Assembly: GCF_021155765.1 (NCBI RefSeq)
Contig: NC_060114.1
Location: forward strand, 12,429,001 to 12,493,000
From: Diprion similis
Taxonomy: Eukaryota; Arthropoda; Insecta; Hymenoptera; Diprionidae
Reading direction: 5' to 3'
Length of the DNA stretch: 64,000 bases
Shown here: positions 54,404 through 64,000 of the stretch, one piece after another
Layout: every line of letters starts with the position of its first letter
How positions within the stretch are numbered: position 1 is the stretch's first letter
Program-made: the position numbers and the translations under genes
The notes under the pieces: generated by a model
What the model saw: the letters and a program-made list of their open reading frames with translations, nothing else
The model's database searches: none
What the model was told of the DNA's origin: nothing

Positions 54404-56867
54404 ACTGCAATAAGAATATAACAGAATAAAACTCATGCAATATACTTGGATCAGATTTAGTTTCATTAGAAAGTGTCTATTTTAAACAATTTTTTTTATG
54501 CACCGATACATGAACCACAGAATCAATAATAGAAAGCATTGAAAATTTACTACAGTTTTCTTGAACGTCATTAAGGACTAAATAGTATTGAATTTCAACT
54601 AAAGGTCAGCTTTCTTAGAGTGAATTTAGCGTGATAGTGTAATCAAAAATGATCTCGATCATGTACCTGTTTTTTATTTTCCAACGGCACTGAGGCCTGG
54701 TTAGATTTTGCATTTTATTTTGCGATGTCTATTACTGGGCTCAATTCAAATAATCGCAAACCTCGATTAGTCATGCTGCAGTCTATTTCTGTAATCAGAT
54801 AAAATAACACCAAATTTTGTTAATATTTCCAAATATTTATATAATATAATAATTAACATAATAATAGTTCATTTCCAAAATCCATGTACGTACAGTATTC
54901 AACACGTATATTTCAAATGTGTTGTAATATATTGCTTAATCTTTAAAAATATAATCGATTGCATTAAACGCCACTATTATGTATACAATGCATCCGTAAG
55001 CTCACCGACATTTTTTCACCTAACTTGTTTTCAATACGCAAGAATCGGTGCTAAAGTGACCTATACGCGACAATTGCATTTTATGGACCCGTGAGAGTGC
55101 TATTGTTCGACCAGAAATCAGAAACAATGATTCAAACGAAGGTCATCCCCCGCAAGGTCAGTTTTATCAACCCAATTCACCGTACAACCGAAGTATCTCC
55201 TCATTGCAATAAAAAAAATAATACGTATGTTAGGTTATTCTGAAGAATGATTGAGATTACTGTTGAAAAACCAATCTCTGCTGACTATTTGACTCGCTTA
55301 CACTTTTGTAAATTCGGTATCGACGCAGGCCGGTGACCGTTAAAATCTACACGAATAATTCGTAATACGTACCTAACTTCAAATTGCTGATTTCATATCT
55401 AAAGTTTTTTCAACAGTCGATATTGAGTTAGTTACCAAAAATCCGCGGGCAAAAAACAAAACACAACACCCTACGGACGGACAGAGGCAACTTCAAGTTA
55501 CACGTACGATGGTTAAATGCGACGAATGTAACTCACCTTCAACATTTGCAGGCTGTTGTGATTTTAATAACACTCTAATTTTTTGAGCCACTTTTCTGCA
55601 TGTTGCGTAGTAATTACCGAATGTAAATTACCAGAAATATGCACTGATTATAACACTGCGATTTGGATTCTACCACGCTGACGTGCGCAACTCTCTTCGA
55701 GCTATTTGAATCGGAGCAAACTCTACTCTTCAATCCTGACTGCCGGCGAGCACTGACTGGACCCGAATGAGCGCTACGCGATCACTGAAACAGATTTATA
55801 TTGGAACGCTTACTTTGGTGGTGGGGGTAGCTTTAGTAATTCGCTCGCAGAGAGAGATATGTACCTTCTCCGGGGATCTCTGTCCTTTTCTGTACACTCC
55901 TAACCAGAATGATCTCCCCGTAAACAAAACGCATACCTGTGTATTGTGCGCGGGGCTTGCTCGCCTTTTTGACCGGTACGTCTAATTGTAAGACCGATAT
56001 CGCTCGGTCGGACTACGCTGCGCACGGCAGTTGCACACAACACAATCAGATTTTGCATGTCGCAGCGGCAGTCGTAGATTTGAAAACCACGAACGGTAGG
56101 TCGTGTGAATTTTTTGATTTTCCACAACCCATTGACAAGCTTGGATGCAATGAAATACGTGTTAATTAAGGAGTACTTTGCATGAAACAAGAATCGAAAA
56201 CTTTATTTATTAAAACATCGATATCATAGGATTCAGATTGATAATAATGTTACCGACAATATCAACAAACTCTACCGGCACTGCAAAACACGACTACTGA
56301 TTGACGCTACCGATGTTTTCGTTGGTTATGTTGATGGCATCAGCAACAAGTTAAGCCTAAATAGGATATTTGCACATTCAGAAGTACAGAGTACAATGAA
56401 TTTTCGTTACATACATACATCAGGGCTTAGAGGATATACTCAAAGAGTGTAGGATCTTTGGATATACTGTAAATGCTCTAAACATCATGGCCATTGAGTA
56501 AATGATAGTTCATACGGTTGTTAGAAGGTGGCGAAATGAAAGAAAATGTTTCTACAAATGGCGTCTGTCAAGTGGGTCAAGTGTCAGTTTCGTGGTCGGT
56601 ATTGATGTATCGTCGAGATTAAGAGTGTGATGAAAAATATATTTATTGTAGTTCATCATAATTATGAAATGATAGTAAGGTAATCGAGAAGGCCGTGCAG
56701 ATCGCAGGGACTTTTCAAATTTCTGGAAGGTAATCAGATCATTTCGAGAATTATTCTGATGCGCACGCTCGTTGGTTGAAGATTCTTCGTCCATCACGTT
56801 CTCTAGAATAACCAACGCACGAAAAAAATACGGGATTGGGGAATGCGATGAACGCTCGAAATTAACA
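54404..56867. other. intergenic DNA before gdl
   Basis: Mostly AT-rich. It includes a donor-like site on the minus strand near 55540 and a short + frame at 55767-55985 with one hydrophobic segment. Neither is backed by partners. The gdl promoter should be near the right end. Confidence 0.4.
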
Positions 56868-57392
56868 ATGGATGTTGTAAATCCTACGCCACAGGATCTT
56901 CAGAGAAAGCTCTACTTTCTCGTTGAACAATTACAACACATGGCCAGCGAGTTGCCTCCCAAATATCAAATGCGTTTACCGTATGAACTTCTGTCTGGAC
57001 TGGCAAATTCTTTGCTAAACGATACTATATTTGAAATAGTCAAAGGGTTGATGGAAATTCAACACGTTACAGAAAAACACTTGTTTCAACAGCGACTCCA
57101 GCTATTGAATCAACAAAAAATTGAAGTTCAAGAGGCACTGTCCAATTTACATGACGAGGAAAAATGCATCGCAGCAAAAATGATTTTACAAAAGAAACAC
57201 AAAGATGAATTGCGACAAACTGATATGAAACTGGTGTTGCAATTAGATCAAAAGGTATCTGACCAACAAGGCATATTGGAAAAAGCTGGCGTTCCTGGAT
57301 TCTACGTCACCAATAACCCCACAGAAATTCAAGTACAGATGAGACTTTGTGACTTCATAATACGGCTCAGTAAAATGGAAATTCCATGTTGA
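56868..57392 (+). CDS. gdl: gonadal protein gdl / DGCR6 family
   Basis: The single coding exon gives 174 residues. The ATG at 56868 is the first in the frame, which stays open for 96 bases upstream but without an ATG. The DGCR6 core is clear: LYFLVEQLQHMASELPPKYQ at about 14-33, LPYELLSGLANSLLNDTIFE at 37-56, then IVKGLMEIQHVTEKHLFQQR. A Gln/Glu/Lys-rich coiled coil (about 75-135) follows, and the conserved tail GVPGFYVTNNP is near 145. In flies gdl is expressed in the germ line; vertebrate DGCR6 lies in the DiGeorge region, and its molecular role is still unclear. It converges with LONP1; AATAAA at 57830 is a likely poly(A) signal. Confidence 0.93.
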   Translation: MDVVNPTPQDLQRKLYFLVEQLQHMASELPPKYQMRLPYELLSGLANSLLNDTIFEIVKGLMEIQHVTEKHLFQQRLQLLNQQKIEVQEALSNLHDEEKCIAAKMILQKKHKDELRQTDMKLVLQLDQKVSDQQGILEKAGVPGFYVTNNPTEIQVQMRLCDFIIRLSKMEIPC

Positions 57393-58338
57393 CCATGCGC
57401 GTTCAAATCTTGTCCTATACCTAATGAACTAGCTTATACGGCAAATCACGAATGACAATTATACAGTAAAACAAAGTGATCAGTAACATTTTTAAGAAAA
57501 ACTGCAATCAGATTTGTATCAGAACATCAGGCTTGTATTTCATGTACAGATGTGATGAAAATAACGTTGAATAGATTTCTTTCTCTATAGAATCAGTCTG
57601 TTTTTTTTTGTTTTACAACATTTTAAGCTTACCAAATACCACCTATATGTCTAGGTTTGGTCGATTGGTATATCATTGTAGTGTTAACGCTGGATTGATT
57701 TTCATAATTTTCAATTTTCGCAAAACTTGTTGCGATGATCTTGTTATAATATCAGGCCTATAATACCCCCAATAACAGTACAATGGGCATGTATAACATA
57801 TTAAATGCATTTGTTTTTGCACACTATCAAATAAATAAAGTGGCTAGTGAATTTTATAAAAGTTATATGTAAACAAATTTTACACTCTAATATGTCGACT
57901 GGGATAATATATAATTGAGTCACAATCCACAAAACTGGTAGATTCTATTTTCAAGTATTCATTGTTTGTGATTCACTGCAACTGAATGACTTACCTCCAC
58001 TCAATACGTGAACAAAAAGCGGCGATAAAATTACAGCCATGAATGCAAATAATAAATTCTATTACTAACAGATACATATACGCACTAGATTTCCTGACAT
58101 ATTTACAGTCTTTTCAGAAATTACGTTCTATTTCCAAATCGGTTACTAAGCTGATAAATTTTGATTCGATTTCGCATCAACATATCATCCACTAAAATAA
58201 ATTTAGTTCCAGGGATTTCGAGAAATTTTCACGTAATTTGCGCAGCAAAATTGGTAACCCATTGAACCATTTGTACGTGTAACATTGTCACATTTTCCCC
58301 AACAATTTCAACAGTTGAAAACTTACAAAAAAGACCAC
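57393..58338. other. convergent 3' UTR region of gdl and LONP1
   Basis: No coding sequence. Two overlapping AATAAA signals at 57830-57839 probably end the gdl transcript. Confidence 0.55.
57830..57839 (+). terminator. poly(A) signals, probably of gdl
   Basis: Two overlapping AATAAA hexamers lie about 440 bases after the gdl stop. This is the nearest good signal on the + strand. Confidence 0.4.
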
Positions 58339-62359
<4,021 letters not shown>

Positions 62360-62889
62360 TTTGATCGACTACTGTTACGTTTATGTACCCTCCGATGCTG
62401 TCGTCTCAGGTGTCTGGGTCTCAGTGTATCTCCTTGCTATTCCCTGAGTGGTAGAAGCGCGGACCGAACTATCGAGAATTTACGAGGTTATGTATGGAAT
62501 CTTGAGCGTGTCTGCAGTGTCTGTATCCGTGGTTATGTAGTATGAATTTAGCTGAAAGTAGTAGTCAGCGGTGATTGGCTGAGAGAATGTACTCGGCGAA
62601 AAGCAAGAGAGACAGAGTTACCGTAAGTGTTTGTATGTATTCATGTATTACAAGCTGTATGGTCAGAAGCCGTGACCACGTGACTCTTGACTCTTGACTA
62701 GCTTCAGACGACTCCACTGGGTTCAATTCAAATGATTCGAACTTGTCGTTGCGACAGAAATGAGTGTAAAACGGCGATTTTAATACGGAAACTTATCTCG
62801 ATTCAAAACGATCCAACGCACGTTGATATCGAGTTTTTCATCTTTAATTAAACTCAATTAACTACGCGCCATTAATTCCCCGTGACGAA
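62360..62889. promoter_or_regulatory. shared head-to-head promoter region (LONP1 and unknown gene)
   Basis: LONP1 begins leftward at 62359 and the next gene rightward at 62890. The 530 bases between have no TATA box in a fitting position and no other gene. A common promoter is likely. Confidence 0.45.
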
Positions 62890-64000
62890 ATGAGAGGAAT
62901 TAGGGAAAATAGTCTAGAACACAATTTTGCACCACCAGTTGTTTTCGGAAGTGCCCGTCGCTTGCCAACTGAGAATAATAATAGCAACGGGAACAAAGAC
63001 GTTATTTCATTAAGGGATCTGTCTATGCCAGAGATATGGAAGCTGGCTAGAGATCGTGTGAGGATCAGTGGTATAGAGAGACGATCCATAGATAATCCTT
63101 CGCACAAACGTATAGCTGTGTCTGAGACTGTGACGAGACGTCGCACATCAACTCATCAAATCATGTCTCGACGTGTAGACTCAACTGCTGCAAATGATGG
63201 AATAGACGATAACGAGGAGTTCTTTGCAAATTTACTGAAGAAAATGACCAAGGAACAATTCATGTTAGTCTAGTGCTTAGGTTTATGCAAACTTTCACAA
63301 CGGTATGTACAGCAGAAAGTGCTTCTCTTTCAGACAATCCAGTGAAGTTAATAAATCGCGGAAGCGGCTGAGCCTATGGAATAAAGAGAACGCGAAAACC
63401 TCCGACCAAAGCAAGCGGACCAAGAGTAATGTCAACATGATTCCTCCTATTCCACCAACAATGGCACCGTTAAAAAAACGATTGTTGCCTCAACAGCACA
63501 ATATTTGTTTGCAAGCCGTCGCAGCTATTCCAGTTCGATCTAGATCAACCAAAACAGAACAGCGAGATCAATCTGTTCCTCAGCATAAGTCAACTTTAAA
63601 TCTGACTCAAGAAGACACGAATATGAAAGAATCTTATTTAAGCTTTACGGATTGTGACATATTGTCAAATGTGCCAAGGAAAGTCAAAGAAAATTGTCTT
63701 CGACAGAGGACTGAAGACAATGGTTTTTCTTCTTCCTTCTTGGAAACGTTGAATTTGCAACATAATCATGCTGTTGAGGCCGTCAATCACAATTCCAGAC
63801 ATGCTACATTGCAGGGCGATTACAGTTACAGTAAAAAATATAACCAGAATTTTTTAAACAGTCCATGTCTTTCAACTATTGAAGAATACCTCGAACCATC
63901 CATGGTAATCGAACCTTCGATCTATGACCCAAATGCTATGGAGTATGAACGCCACTCAAACTTGTCTATTCCATTCACTCCACCCTTGCCCACAGAATTT
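62890..64000 (+). CDS. unrecognised gene, 5' part (cut by right edge)
   Basis: Exon 1 is 62890-63263. Exon 2 begins at 63334 after CTCTTTCAG and is still open at the window end. The donor CAT|GTTAGT joins in phase 2. At least 347 residues are visible. The N-terminal part has FAPPVVFGSARRL, a helix MPEIWKLARDRVRISGIERR, and a basic stretch with an acidic DDNEEFFANLLKKMTKEQF motif. Exon 2 is Lys/Ser/Gln-rich and looks disordered (KSRKRLSLWNKENAKTSDQS, PPIPPTMAPLKKR), with Pro-Thr-rich FTPPLPTEF at the edge. There is no signal peptide or membrane segment. It is probably nuclear or cytoskeletal, but this is a guess. I do not recognise the family. Confidence 0.7.

Noticed and set aside
55767-55985. 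72-codon + frame with one hydrophobic segment (MSATRSLKQIYIGTLTLVVG)
   Set aside because: It has an ATG and a possible membrane helix, but no family, no splice partners and poor context. It is more likely chance in the gdl upstream region.

Overview
The window is nuclear DNA of an insect, most likely a hymenopteran; a sawfly or wasp is an inference from gene content and style. Support comes from short GT-AG introns, an AT-rich background with many TA, AAT and ATCT microsatellites, and a complete insect IR75-type ionotropic receptor. There are also clear orthologues of Slik, half pint/PUF60, gdl/DGCR6, SMYD5, NDUFAF2 and mitochondrial Lon. No operons, CRISPR arrays, rRNA or tRNA genes were recognised. 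Gene models were built by hand from splice sites and reading-frame phase.

Left part (1-10.8 kb), accessory and fast-evolving: a possible 3' end of a gene entering from the left edge; three small two-exon genes for predicted secreted proteins, each with a signal-peptide exon and a phase-1 intron; foldback and MITE-like repeats; and a six-exon secreted S1 serine protease with a collagenase-like (brachyurin-type) specificity pocket. A second copy of the last protease exon lies downstream.

Middle (12-20 kb): an 11-exon IR75-family chemoreceptor on the + strand. One of its introns holds, antisense, an intronless gene resembling the mitochondrial ATPase inhibitor IF1. A six-exon flavin-containing monooxygenase on the - strand converges with the receptor. 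From 20 to 24.5 kb there is microsatellite-rich DNA without recognisable genes.

Right part (24.5-64 kb), mostly housekeeping: Slik kinase (-) with two alternative terminal exons; an unrecognised two-exon gene (+); NDUFAF2 (+); half pint/PUF60 (-, 10 exons); SMYD5 (+); a 26-bp minisatellite with higher-order structure; poorly understood single ORFs and exons; gdl (+); LONP1 (-, 10 exons); and the start of an unrecognised gene (+) that runs off the right edge. Three gene pairs are head-to-head (Slik/unknown, PUF60/SMYD5, LONP1/unknown). NDUFAF2 with PUF60, gdl with LONP1, and IR75 with FMO converge tail-to-tail.

No new multi-gene system is evident. The best candidates for novelty are the secreted-protein cluster, the duplicated protease specificity exon, the nested IF1-like gene and the alternative ends of Slik.
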